Part shown: in pieces, positions 22,833 to 33,450 of the stretch
Layout of the letters: each line of letters begins with the position of its first letter
Numbering within the stretch: the stretch's first letter is position 1
Assembly (NCBI GenBank): GCA_009760855.2
Contig: WPIO01000004.1
Coordinates: 417,501-481,500 of the forward strand
DNA: 64,000 nucleotides
Direction: 5' to 3'
Source of the DNA: Cristatella mucedo
Lineage: Eukaryota; Bryozoa; Phylactolaemata; Cristatellidae
Made by a program: the position numbers and the translations under genes
Notes under the pieces: generated by a model
The model's database searches: none
What the model was told of the DNA's origin: nothing
Seen by the model: the letters and a program-made list of their open reading frames with translations, nothing else

Positions 22833-23729
22833 CCTGTAGTACTCAATTGCTCTACAACTATTCCATTAAAATCTGCTTTAGTAATTTTGTCATCGTCTGA
22901 AGTATCTACTATCTTTGAAATCAAGTTAGGATTTGCTTGAAGGGTAAAACGTTTTCTTCTATCAGTTTGGGATATTGTACTTTCAACTGATATTAACATT
23001 GTTGCTAGTCCACCTAAAACGGTTACGACATGTGAAAGCTCGTCATATTGTGGAACATATGTATTTGTTACAGTAATTGCAAGAGTTAATGAAATATTTA
23101 TAAATTGAAAATAATATCTAATTCTCATTAATTTAGTTAACAATTTCCAACTCTTTCATTATCTAAAAGTATTCCATTGTATTTGTCATTTGCATATTTT
23201 GACCTTAGATCTGATATGATTGGTCTATATTATTTGTTTAATTTATTATAACATCCCTTTTTAATTTTAAATATTATATCTTTTAGAGCAAATGAACATT
23301 TACGAATATGAGAAGAAAATGTCAAGTTATCTATATATGAATGATAAAAGTATCATTATCAGTTATTTCAAAACCTTCTGGAATATTGGATATTAATTAT
23401 GTTTTATCTAGTATTTCAATCAATAAAGGATTTGCATTAATTAGAATATGAGAACCAATATCAATAATTAGGTTGTCAATATTTAATCAAAAATGAGTAG
23501 TAGCAAGTTTATGTTTCATAAAATACTAAAACCTTTTTCTATTTTTATATAACATTTACCATTCAAGAAATCTCTTGCAATTAAACAAGCAACTAAACAA
23601 GATCCAATGACTTTTCTTCCATAAAATGATTAAGCAATAACATCTATAACTTTTTTAACACCATTATCTAATTTTTTCTATAGATAAATTATAATTCTCT
23701 ACAAAAATAGATTCATTTAATCCTGACAT
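22796..23729 (-). pseudogene. Unrecognised protein gene, convergent with the integrase, decayed
   Basis: Minus-strand coding remnant of roughly 310 codons, from an ATG at 23,729 to a stop near 22,796, overlapping the integrase end tail to tail. The N-terminal part has KVIGSCLVACLIARDFLNG followed about 50 residues later by THF-(TGA)-LNIDNLIIDIG. The C...HxW...D order hints at a transglutaminase-like cysteine peptidase fold, but that is only a guess. The C-terminal part (open frame 23,143-22,796) has two hydrophobic segments (YYFQFINISLTLAITVTN and VVTVLGGLATMLISVEST) and then a polar tail, like small two-helix membrane proteins of the SLATT/DUF4231 kind. Several frameshifts and stops are present. 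Confidence 0.5.
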
Positions 23730-23843
23730 ATTATAGTATATAAAATTGTGTTTAAAAATGATAAAAAAAATCTGTTTACTATTATATAGATAAAAAAGTA
23801 AGTCTGTTGTTTGTTGTGTAATCTGATTTTGCAGAAATTGTTC

Positions 23844-23981
23844 AGTACTATATAGTACTTTTACAATCTACAAAACTACAGTAGTGGGGGTTAATCCTTA
23901 TAGTTAACCCACAATTAAAAAAGAAGCATTTTCGAATGAGATCAAATGAATGTGAGATTGAACGTGAAAGTGCTTCTTTTT
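23844..23981. other. Three consecutive stem-loops at the edge of the AT-rich island
   Basis: Perfect 16-nt palindrome agtactatatagtact at 23,844-23,859. Stem gtgggggttaa/ttaacccac at 23,884-23,912. Perfect 11-bp stem aaaaagaagca/tgcttcttttt with arms at 23,918-23,928 and 23,971-23,981. They lie upstream of the minus-strand gene and just inside the right edge of the island. Confidence 0.7.
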
Positions 23982-23989
23982 GAGGGTAA

Positions 23990-24677
23990 GGGTGCTATAG
24001 GGAAAGACCGCCTACTACATCTCTAGCCATTGGGAAGTCCCAGACCAAATTTGAGCAGTACCGGAGTCTCAAGCCGACGGAGCGGTAGCGAGATTACCGG
24101 AGTCGATGCTCTAGCTGCAGCCGACGAACGCTGCAGTGTGCAGCGTTCTCGCTGCGTCGCTCGCTCCCGGCTGACGGCCACCGCCCTGCAGCCAGAGTCG
24201 GGCAAGACTGCCCGGTGCGTTCAGCGAATGCTGCATAAAACCTCGATGAAAATATATAAATCGCAACACATTGAAATGCCGCCAGACATGAGCCCAGGGG
24301 GCGCCAGGAAGAGGGATGCCGGTCTTGAGAGGTGTGACTAGCCGGACGTCCGACCGTTCGGTGCTCGCTCGAAAAGCAGGCTAGGCGTCAGTAGCATTGC
24401 GTTGAGGCCATGACCCCGAGCAGCACGTGACCAGGGCGCCGAGGCCGCGTCTCAGCGCGTGCCCGCACCGAGCCGGCCGGCTGGCTGCCGCGGAGCGATC
24501 AAAGCGAACGCGGACGGCTCTGACAAAGCCCGTCCGTCGGGGCCTCCGAGCGTTCCGCTCCGGACCGTCCGTTTGCGTCTCCAGCGGTACTAGCGGACCA
24601 AGCCCTCTCTCTGCCTCTCTCTGTCTCTCTGTCTCTCTGTCTCCGTCTCCGTCTCCGTCTCTGTCTCTGTCTCTGTC

Positions 24678-24708
<31 letters not shown>

Positions 24709-25060
24709 ATCCCTCTTCTCTCTCTTACTTGTTCCTTTTTGGAACCACCGGCGCTCGAACGCACGAGGGCAGGCGTCGCGCGATCGGCGCTACCCGCGCC
24801 AGTCATCGCTACGAGGCGCCTTGGCGCCCGCTCGCTGACGTCGGCATACCCACCCCCGGGATCCCCGGCTTCCCCGCCGGCACCCCGACCCCTTCCGGGC
24901 TGGAGTAGACCCTTGTAGCTCCGAGCCGGCCGGCTGTGCAGCTAATACTGCGTCGCTTGTTCGTACAGCAGGAACGTGTCAGATCTGCTGCGGGCACAGC
25001 GCTCGCAGTCGGTGTTCAACGTACGAGCGCGAGCGAGCACCTCTTTTTCGACCGCTTTAT
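23990..25060. other. CpG-rich region, partly shared with 52.9-53.1 kb
   Basis: 24,051-24,215 resembles 52,916-53,070 (shared ctctagctgcagccgacg). It includes a perfect 10-bp stem with a 3-nt loop at 24,126-24,148. From 24,400 to 24,990 CpG dinucleotides are very frequent, as in a CpG island. No convincing coding exon was found. Confidence 0.5.
24600..24722. repeat. (CTGTCT)n pyrimidine microsatellite
   Basis: Imperfect repeat of ctctgt/ctccgt units inside the CpG-rich stretch. Confidence 0.9.
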
Positions 25061-25094
25061 ATATATAAATAAATATATATATATATATATATAT

Positions 25095-25489
25095 GATTTT
25101 TCGGAATTCTAAAGACAACATGAAGATTACGGTTTTAGCAAGGTAGTAACACTTACGGCTCATACGTTGTCGCATTCATTCCTTGCCACTGTCACATTAA
25201 ATTACCTATATGCTCTCCCACTGCCGACTGTGGCACGCTCTTTCCAACCATCCTGAGCTGCTGCTTCCATGCTTACTCGTTTCCTTGACCGCCTCCTGCC
25301 TTAGCTCTGGTTCTCACTCTCTCCGTGAGTTGCTTGACAGACAATCTGCTGGCTGCCGTCCTATACAGGTAAAGCCGCACAGGAATTGAGCGAGCTATAG
25401 AGAACTTTCCTTCGTAATACCTACTGAGTCTTTGTGGAGTTACAGATGGGGATACATACATACATGTTGTCTTTAGAATTCCGAAAATC
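25095..25489. repeat. 27-28 bp inverted repeat enclosing 340 bp
   Basis: Left arm 25,095-25,122 and right arm 25,463-25,489 are reverse complements with a single A indel; the core is ttcggaattctaaagac. Between them lies an L2 family II 3' end. The left arm follows a (TA)n run. Confidence 0.8.
25190..25461 (+). mobile_element. L2 family II 3' end, decayed
   Basis: Weak coding similarity to the family II C-terminus, then the characteristic end gtctttgtggagttacag and a short cata-type repeat tail. It is strongly 5'-truncated and lies between the arms of the inverted repeat. Confidence 0.6.
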
Positions 25490-26139
25490 ATATTTGCGTT
25501 ATTTAACGTCGTTTTCTTCTATTTCAGATCTGTTTGGGGTACGGGTCGTAGGGCTTCAGGATTTGAATTTGACGGTAAGGGTTTGTAGGTCTTTTTGGGT
25601 TTGGGGCTGGGTTTAGGGTTCACTATGCCAACCAGAAGAAGTCACATAGGCTTTAAGCGGGATATAGAAAAATTTCCAGGAAAGATCCAGTTAGTCCTTG
25701 TAGTCTGGTGGAGTTTCGAGATTATAAGTTCTCAGTAAGACTTTATTCATTTTATGAAAGGCATTTGTAATTGTCTACATGTTTTGCTCAAATGTCAGCA
25801 CAGTAATGCCACTATACAGAACAAACTGTAATGCGGCATGGGATGCATATTTCGCAGTAGATGCACGTGACTCGATGCTATTAGTGATGATAGGTCTCGG
25901 CATACAGTTGTCTACTCACACTAAAAAGTCACAGCAACAGTCATATGCAAAATTTCCGCAGAGCCTATGGGACCATCGCTCCAAAGCGTCTTAGGACCTC
26001 ATCTCAGAAAAACGAAACGAAAAGTGGCATGGAATATTGGAATCTCCTCACTGCCACTTGAAGAGACCGAAGGAGCACTTTCTAGAGCTTAGCTTAGCAC
26101 TACCTACAACAAATTGCTCACTTGCTCTTACTCATAGTT
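25490..26139. other. Unannotated DNA just before unit B
   Basis: No gene seen. A G-rich stretch at 25,545-25,620 includes a telomere-like gggtttagggtt, but only one to two units. Unit B similarity begins at about 26,140. Confidence 0.4.
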
Positions 26140-26224
26140 TAGAGGCTCGAGCCAGCGACTTCAGCCAGACCTTGGTCAGGGCGAGCACATTAACCTCTGG
26201 ACCAAATCAGCTCGGCTTTGAACT
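26140..26224 (-). mobile_element. SINE family 1 remnant at the unit B edge
   Basis: Same SINE as at 1-113, but cut at its linker: the tail side (catatgcctc) is missing and unrelated sequence starts. The duplication breakpoint thus falls within this SINE. Confidence 0.65.
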
Positions 26225-26863
26225 ACAGATTATACTACAGAAGTTATATGCCATGTTGAACCTACTCATTTGATTAATCCCCGTAGCTGAAAGTTTGCTG
26301 TCACTTTGGAAAACGATACTGTATTAGCTAGCTTGATACCGTGCGTTGCAATAACCAATATTTACCGACTCTTTTGCAGCTGGCCGTAAAGCATCCGCAT
26401 AGAGATTACGTTCTGTGGCGCTATACTGTAATGTTATATAAACGGCCTATTTATGTATCGCTGTTCTTACTTTTATCTTCAGCACGATCTATCGTGCTCT
26501 TTCTTGTTTCGCGTTACGATGCTCTCCTGCCCACTGTTCATCGCTCTGTCACCTCATTCCGACTAGCCAAGCAGTTACTCAGCTAGACGGATCTTTTACA
26601 GTGTACGCTCGCACTGTTAGATTTGGAGTCGGTACAACGGCAAGACTGCGGAAGCCGACTGACCAACTAGTACGTTTGTTTAGTGCTTGCTTCGTCGTCT
26701 TGCGCCCCTATAGTGCACTTTGTTTAGGACCCTCCCTGTAGACTTGTTTAGTTCGTCTGTTGTTGTTGGCTCATGTATAATTACAAAGAGATTTAACCTG
26801 ACGGCCGCTCATTGTACCCTAGCTCAGCGGCATGGCGAGTGGCAGCGTGGCCGAAGTATGGCG
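26225..26863. other. Non-coding DNA matching unit A 114-456 and 3,893-4,200
   Basis: At about 26,556 the sequence jumps from the A 456 equivalent to the A 3,893 equivalent, removing about 3.4 kb relative to unit A. There is no notable microhomology at the join. No gene. Confidence 0.55.
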
Positions 26864-27054
26864 CGGTCGTGAGCCGTGACGGCACACCAGGTAAGGCTGT
26901 CGCTTTCACGACCTCGGTCCCGAGATTGTGGGTTCAATTCCCACGGTGGGCGATCCTTTATCGCCACAGCAAGAGGCGGTGATAGCCGTAAAGGCTCTTC
27001 TGTCGCTATACAAAAGAAGCTGTTTAATCAGCTAGGATTTATTTATTTATTTTA
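26864..27054 (+). mobile_element. tRNA-derived SINE, family 2
   Basis: About 190-bp insertion absent from unit A. It starts with a tRNA-like head ending in a textbook box B (gggttcaattccc), then a body with agccgtaaaggctctt and cgctata, and an (attt)n tail. A second, more diverged copy is at 58,583-58,742. The two share head and body, which defines a family different from SINE family 1. Confidence 0.75.
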
Positions 27055-27166
27055 TTTGGTGGAACTAGCCTTTGACCACTGGAACTCGGCTACAGAGGTA
27101 TTCCCATACCTAGGGGCGTTCTTTTACTTCGTTATATTTGCTAGCAAACCACAGATGCATACGCAT

Positions 27167-27167
27167 G

Positions 27168-27204
<37 letters not shown>

Positions 27205-27235
27205 TTATTTATATATGTATAAATGTGTGTGTGTC
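27167..27235. repeat. (AT)n then (TG)n microsatellite
   Basis: AT-dominated run passing into a short TG run; the equivalent locus in unit A is (TGTGCG)n at 4,329-4,413. Confidence 0.9.
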
Positions 27236-28030
27236 TGTATATGCTTTAAGAGAAATACAGATTGAGTCTCTCTGAAGATCCATTCACGCTCGTGTCTCCG
27301 TGAAACTCAAAGATCTCCCACCGCCCAGGAGCCACAGTAACACCAACTCCTCGCTACAAATTTCAGATCCATTTAAGCTTAATTAGAATGGATTGCGGTT
27401 GCTTGCGATAATTCGTGGAAACCGAGCGTTTGCACCTAACGAGCTCTTTGTCGCCGAAGGTGAGGGTCGAACCTGGGGCGAGCCGACCTAAAGCGACCAA
27501 GAGACCCGCTTTGCATGAGGTGCACAAAGGTCTGTCATATTTTTTTTGGTTGTGAGCTTCGCCGCTTGTGATTCGATGTTAATTTTACGGTATCATTTGG
27601 TAAGAATAGAATGATCCCGTGCCGGTTTTTAGCGCATCCGCTTTCTTGCTGCCTTGGCTATAAATCGTCGCTTAATCTGCGCCTGGCCGCTTTAATTCAC
27701 TGACACCGAGTAATAAATACCAGACATAATCTAGCTGATTTGGCGTTAGGCCGTTTCACCTACGACACGACCACGACGCAAGAGGCGCGAGGTACACCCA
27801 TGTAAACAGACGACTCGTGGAAATCCGAGCAGCCCCTTTCGCCTCCTGCCTGGCGTGCATTACGAAGCGTCGCCTGATAAAGAGTTCCAGCTTGTTCTAG
27901 CCCGGCTGAAGGGCACAGAACAGTCTCGGCTCAAACTATTCCTAGAAGCTAAAGTCGTAGAGCAGACAGGGCCTTGGGATGAAGTTATATAGTTCATGTG
28001 TCGTTTTCGACAGCTGCCTCGATTTAAAAG
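27236..28030. other. Non-coding DNA shared with unit A
   Basis: Counterpart of 4,414-5,190; nothing recognisable beyond that similarity. Confidence 0.5.
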
Positions 28031-28803
28031 CTTCATTCAGAAGTTTGCTTCTACAGCTAGCCATCACATCCGATCCTTATCCAAGATCATAAACTGTCTC
28101 TCACAGTTGCTAGTAAAAAAATTAACTAGCTCCTTAGTTCTGTCTCAGATTGATTAATGTAATTCTCTTTTGGCTGGGCTATCAAAGAAAGCTTTTAGGC
28201 CACTGTAGCTGACTATGAATATGGCTGCAAGGCTAGTCTTCAAGTCCCAGAGGTTTGAGCACGTGTCTTCTTTGCTAAAAGAGCTAGGATGGATGCCGGT
28301 TGAGCAACGGATACTGAGCAAAGTTCTTACGCTGACCCACAAGGCCAGCCACGGCTTGGCTCCTTCGTACCTAGCCGAACTGCAGCATCAGTTTCAGCCT
28401 GTTCGCATCGTCAGGTCCTGTGTGGATAATAAATTAGCTGTTCAATGCATCCGCTTAAAGACCGTTGGCGACAAAAGCTTTAGCTCTGCTGGTCCTAGAC
28501 TGTGGAACATGCTGCCCACAATTCTTATGCAACGGCAACTACCCTCCTGCTGCTGACTATGGCTCATCCTTTCCAGCGGTCCTGAGCTGCTACTTCTATG
28601 CTACTCACTATCTCAACTGCTCTCCTGACTCTGCTATGCTTCCCACTTACCATGTGTAGCGTGAGACGATGTCTGTTGGCTACCGAATGCGTACCGAAAG
28701 CCGATTAGGCTGTGCGTGTACTGTACAAATCTCTCCTGCTTAATACCCACATGATCTTTATGACTTTGTGGAGTTACAGGAGATACATTACATCGTTACA
28801 TTA
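28030..28803 (+). mobile_element. L2 family II 3' fragment (unit B copy)
   Basis: Orthologue of 5,190-5,990, with the frame 28,215-28,556 (ELGWMPVEQRILSKVL, DKSFSSAGPRLWN). The TAG at 28,206 in place of CAG cuts it off from the upstream part. Ends in the family II 3' tail. Confidence 0.8.
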
Positions 28804-28885
28804 TAGTGGCTGAGCCAGAACCAACAGCTCCGCAGCTATTTAGACCAAAATCGTTTCGGTGGAATGCTATATGGATATATCCGGG

Positions 28886-29824
28886 CTGGGCAAACCCAGT
28901 GTGATCCGCAGATTGGAAATGCTGACTCTCAAAATTGGCTCGGCCAGCATATCTCCAGTTGAATCAGCTCGAAATCTAGGTGTCATATTCCAAAGCGACC
29001 TCTCGTTAGACGACCATATCGGCTCCACAGTCAAATCCGCCTATTTTCAGCTTCATAACATTGCTAAAATTCGGGCTTGTTTAGATAAAGATACCACATC
29101 TAAGTTGGTCCATGCATTCGTGACATCCTGTCTCGACTTCTGCAACTCACTGCTTTCTGGCCTACCAGCATGTGCGATCAGGCGATTGCAGCTGGTGCAA
29201 AACTCTGCAGCTAGGCTTGTCTGTCGTGAGCGTCGCAGTTGCCACATTACTCCACTTCTCGCTGACCTGCACTGGCTACCAGTCAAGCAACGGATTGAGT
29301 TCAAGGTTTCGTAGCTCACTTTTAGGTCCCTTCATTCTATGGCTCCAACCTATCTGTCAGATATACTACCCCATCAGGCCAAGCATTGTACCAACCGCAT
29401 TTCGGAATCCAACAGTCTAGAACTACCTCATACAAACCTTAAATCCTTTGGAGACCGTGCATTTAGTTCATATGCTCCCAAAGCTGGAAATTCCTCCCGA
29501 CCTGCGTCAGAACATCCCCTGACCTGACCACATTTAAAAGGAACCTAAAAACACACCTATTTAGGACAGCATTTAGTGGGTCCCTGTGATTCGTCCTTGA
29601 TGTGCTTATGCGTGCTAACACTGTGCATGCTGCCACTAACCACATTTGCATGCTGACCCAGTGCATGTGACCCCTAACCATATTATTCATTTTGTTTGTT
29701 TTTCAAGTATGATTTTACTTACCATTCAATTGCATTTCACTTTACAGCAAATGTAAAGCGCCTAGAGAGAGATTAGGTTCTCTGAGGGTGCTTTATCAAG
29801 TGAATTATTATTACTATTATTACT
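28886..29824 (+). mobile_element. L2 family I copy, private to unit B
   Basis: 5'-truncated at GKPSVIRRLE. The frame 28,859-29,314 is intact to QRIEFKVS, then TAG (gtttcgtag) and a frameshift; the C-terminus continues at 29,339. 3' UTR, hairpin tail and (TTA)n end at about 29,824. Unit A is uninterrupted at the matching position (near 6,065), so it inserted after the duplication. Confidence 0.85.
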
Positions 29825-31330
29825 TCTCGTCAGTGCAACAGCCGCCAACGGCAAACTGGTTGCCAGGGGCTGGCTGACCACGCCCACAATCCTCCGGCAG
29901 GACTCACTGCACTCCGCCAGGTCAACGGGCACGCTGTGTACCAGCTCGTTAGGCACTGCAGTCGTGCGGTATCAGCTAACTAAGCTAGATTTAATTGCAA
30001 CGGGGTCAGCTGTGGTCGCGTGACCTGCTAGTCCTTCATTAAACACTTTCTGCCTGCGAGTCAGTCAGGCTGCACACACGCACATTGTCAGCTCTCTGTA
30101 TCCCTTTTCTCATACTCTCTTATTTACTGGCACTCCGGAGCTGCTAAAGCGACGGCTACTACCACTACATTCATATGTAAGCTCGCTCGTGTTGCCTGCA
30201 TATGATACAACACAGCCGTCGTCTTTAGTACAACAACTAGCTTTCGGTGGGCTCCGTCCTCGGCTGAGTCGGTATTGCTTGCCTGTGACCTACTAAGGTG
30301 CCCGGATCCAACCACAGCTTGTTGTTGACGGGTAGCTCGTCAACGGAGTTTATGCACAAGTCAAGTATTTAAATAACATCCATATTTTAAATGAAACCGG
30401 TTGGCATAGCTCAGCAGATGCAATGGCTACCCAGACACTAGACACAGAAATCCTGACCTCCCAGGTAGGTTTTACGATCGCAGGTAGTCAATGACTGCTG
30501 GCAGCCGTTTTTTCTGCTGAATTGTTGTTCATCTAGCTTCAAACAAGGTAAGTTGATGGACGTGATATAGAATATTTCATAGATCGGTATACAAGGCGTA
30601 TACTAGTTGACTTTTTTACCTGACCTTCATTGAACAGACGCCAGTAAACTGGTTTAGTGCCCATCCGGGAAGTGGTGGGCTAAACCCAACGCTGGGCCCG
30701 GGATTACTGAAGGTGCTCAATGATTTCGGGTAGGCCTGACGGTGCATGATGGAAGACTTGTATTCCTTTAAGAGTGTACGCGTATGCACTTTTTCGATTA
30801 GGAACTCACTAAGTCAGCACTTCCGGCTTTCAACCGACTTAACTGCACTACCCGATCCTCGTACTCAAGACTCAAAGAGTTAAGATGCTTCTGTAACCAA
30901 GGTCGTGCGTTTGAGTCTTCTCCATTGCCAGTTAAGTATAGAGACATGACCTCTAGGGCATTTCTGCAGGTGCATACCCTGTCGAATAAGCAAGCCGAAA
31001 CGTTTTGCTTGTACTCCTAAAATAGTCGTTTAGTACACCTCGCATAATCATATAGATCGCCTCGCATACACTTCCATAAGCTTTATTGGAATGATTTAGT
31101 ATTGATTCAGGTCCATAAATTCCTTATGACTCACTGTCAAGACACTAGCACCAAGTAGTTAGCGCCAGGAAGAATACTGACTTCGAGTCTGGGTTAGAGA
31201 CTCTTATCTCGGTAGAGTTAGGATGTTCACAAGGCCCCCATTTGATTGCAAATTCTAACTCCTTGTGGTGGTCTAGCCACCAAGAACAAGCTACATCATC
31301 GTTTGTAAGCAGACAGCATGTTGCCGTACC
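29825..31330. other. Non-coding DNA shared with unit A
   Basis: Counterpart of about 6,075-7,590. No gene or element recognised. Confidence 0.5.
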
Positions 31331-33450
31331 TTTGCACGGTGGTAGGTCCGGTTCGTTTCACGGTTTATACTCTCCCTCTTGCTGATGTGATTGCCAAGCA
31401 CAATCTAGGCTTTCACTTCTATGCAGAAGACACTCACTTGTACCTTTGCTTTGATCCCTCCCAGCCTTCGAGCACCTCAAATTCTCTTAACTCACTTGCT
31501 GCAAGTATTGATGACATCCGTACATGGATGGCAACAAATTTTCTAAAACTAAATGATGATAAAATTAACTTACTAGTTATGGGCAAACCCAGTGTGATTA
31601 AGAAATTGGAAAGGCTGATGTTCAAAATTGGCTCTGCCAGCATATCTCCTGTTGAATCAGCTCGAAATCTAGGTAATGTAATGTAATGTATCTTCGTCTG
31701 TAACTCCACAAATTCATAAAGACCACGTGGGTGTTACGCAGGAGAGTTTTGTATAGCACACTCACAGCCTAAGCGGCTTTCGGTACGCATTCGGTAGCCA
31801 ACAGACTTTGTCAAACGCAACAAAGAGAAAGTGGGAAGCATAGCAGAGTCAGGAGAGCAGTTGAGGTAGTGAGTAGCAGAGAAGTAGCAGTTCAGGACCG
31901 CTGAAAAAGATGTGCCATAGTCGGCAGTTGGAGAGTAGTTGTCGTTGCGCAAGAATTGTGGAAGCGAGTTCCACAGTCTAGGACCTGCAGAGCTAAAGCT
32001 TCTGTCGCCAACTGTCTTTAAGCGGAGGAATGGGACAGCTAATTTATTGTCCACACAGGACCTGAGGGCGCGAAGAGGCTGAAACTGATGCAGCAGTTCT
32101 GCTAGGTACGACGGAGCCAAGCCGTGGCAGGCCTTGTGGGTCAGCGTAACAACTTTGCTCTGTATCCTTTGCTCAACCAGCAACCATCCTAGCTCATTCA
32201 GCAGAGGTGACACGTGCTCAAACCACTGGGACTTGAAGACCAGCCTTGCAGCCATATTCATAGTCCGCTGTAGTGGCCTAATAGCTTTCTTTGGTAGCCC
32301 AGCCAAAAGGGAATTACAATAATAAAGCCGAGACAGAACTAAAGAGCTAGTTAAATTTTTTACAAGCCACTGTGGGAGACAGCTTCTAATCTTGGATAGG
32401 GATCGGATGTGATGGCTAGCTGTAGAGGCAGTCTTCTGAATGAAGCGTTTGAAATTGAGGCAGCTGTCGAACACGACACCTAGATTACGAGCACGTGGTG
32501 AAGGTCGCACAATAGCATCACCTATTAGAAGAGCAAAGCCTTTTAATGCAGCCACACGCTTAGGGTGTCCTATGAGTAGCAGTTCGGTTTTATCATCAGG
32601 TGTCATGTTCCAAAGTGACCTCTCGCCAGACGACCACATCAGCTCCTCAGTCAAATCTGCCTACTTTCAGCTACATAGCTTTGCTAAAATTCGGGCTTGT
32701 TTAGATAAGGATACCACGTCCAAGTTGGTCCATGCTTTCGTGACATCCTGTCTCGACTTCTGCAACTCACTGCTTACTGCTTACTGGCCAACTGTCATGT
32801 GCGATCAGGCTATTACAGCTTGTGCAAAACTCTGCAGCTAGGCTTGTCAGTCGTGAGCATCGCAGTTGCAACATCACACCACTTCTCGCCGACCTGCACT
32901 GGCTACCAGTCAAGCAACGGATTGACTTCAAGGTTTTGTCACTCACTTTTACTTCACTTCATTATTTGGCTCCAGCCTATCTCTCAGATCTACTCCACCA
33001 CCAGGCCAAGCATCGTACCACCTGCTTTTAGGTATCCAGCAGTCTGCCAATACCTCATACAAACCTCAAATCCTTTAGAGACCGGGCGTTTAGTTCGTAT
33101 GCTCACAAAGCCTGGAACTCTCCCTGACTTGCGTCAGAACATCTCCTGACTTGTCCACATTTAAAAAGAACTTAAAAACGCCTATTTAGGACAGCATTTA
33201 GTCGGTCCCTGTGATTCATCCTTGATGTGCTTATGCGTGCTGACACTGTGCGTGCTGCCACTAACCACAGTTGCATGCTGACCCTGTGCAGGTCACCACT
33301 AACCATGTTATTCATGCTGTTTTTTATCAAGCATGATATTACTTACCATCCAATTGCATTTCCCTTTGCTGCAAATGTAAAGAGCCTAGAAAGAGATTGA
33401 GTTCTCTGAGGGTGCTTTATCAAGTGCATTATTATCATTGTCATTATTAT
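31331..33450 (+). mobile_element. L2 family I copy (unit B), split by another L2
   Basis: Same element as 7,591-8,850 in A. The left half (31,331-31,674) has HFYAEDTHLYL at the RT active site, with Glu where the first catalytic Asp of YADD belongs. The right half resumes at about 32,601 (gtcatgttccaaagtgacc) and runs through [19 protein letters not shown] and the [16 protein letters not shown] segment with frameshifts, to the hairpin tail and (TTA)n near 33,440. The A copy lacks the split. Confidence 0.85.
31675..32597 (-). mobile_element. L2 family II insertion inside an L2 family I copy
   Basis: Antisense, 5'-truncated at DDKTELLLIGHPKRV. One open frame reaches its natural stop at 31,734, then the family II 3' end and a (CATTA)n tail. 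It carries the segments ASHHIRSLSKIRSCLPQWLV and DRSFSSAGPRLWNSLPQFLR. It is flanked by AGGT on both sides (31,671-31,674 and 32,598-32,601). A long open frame of 306 codons crosses the junction; its first 19 codons are antisense host L2, so it is not one gene. Absent from unit A. Confidence 0.85.

Noticed and set aside
24381-24918. Long frames on both strands in the CpG-rich block
   Set aside because: High GC depletes stop codons; the sequence is repetitive RD/SL runs and no domain is visible.
25560-25620. Telomere-like gggtttagggtt
   Set aside because: Only one to two imperfect units, so not an interstitial telomere array.
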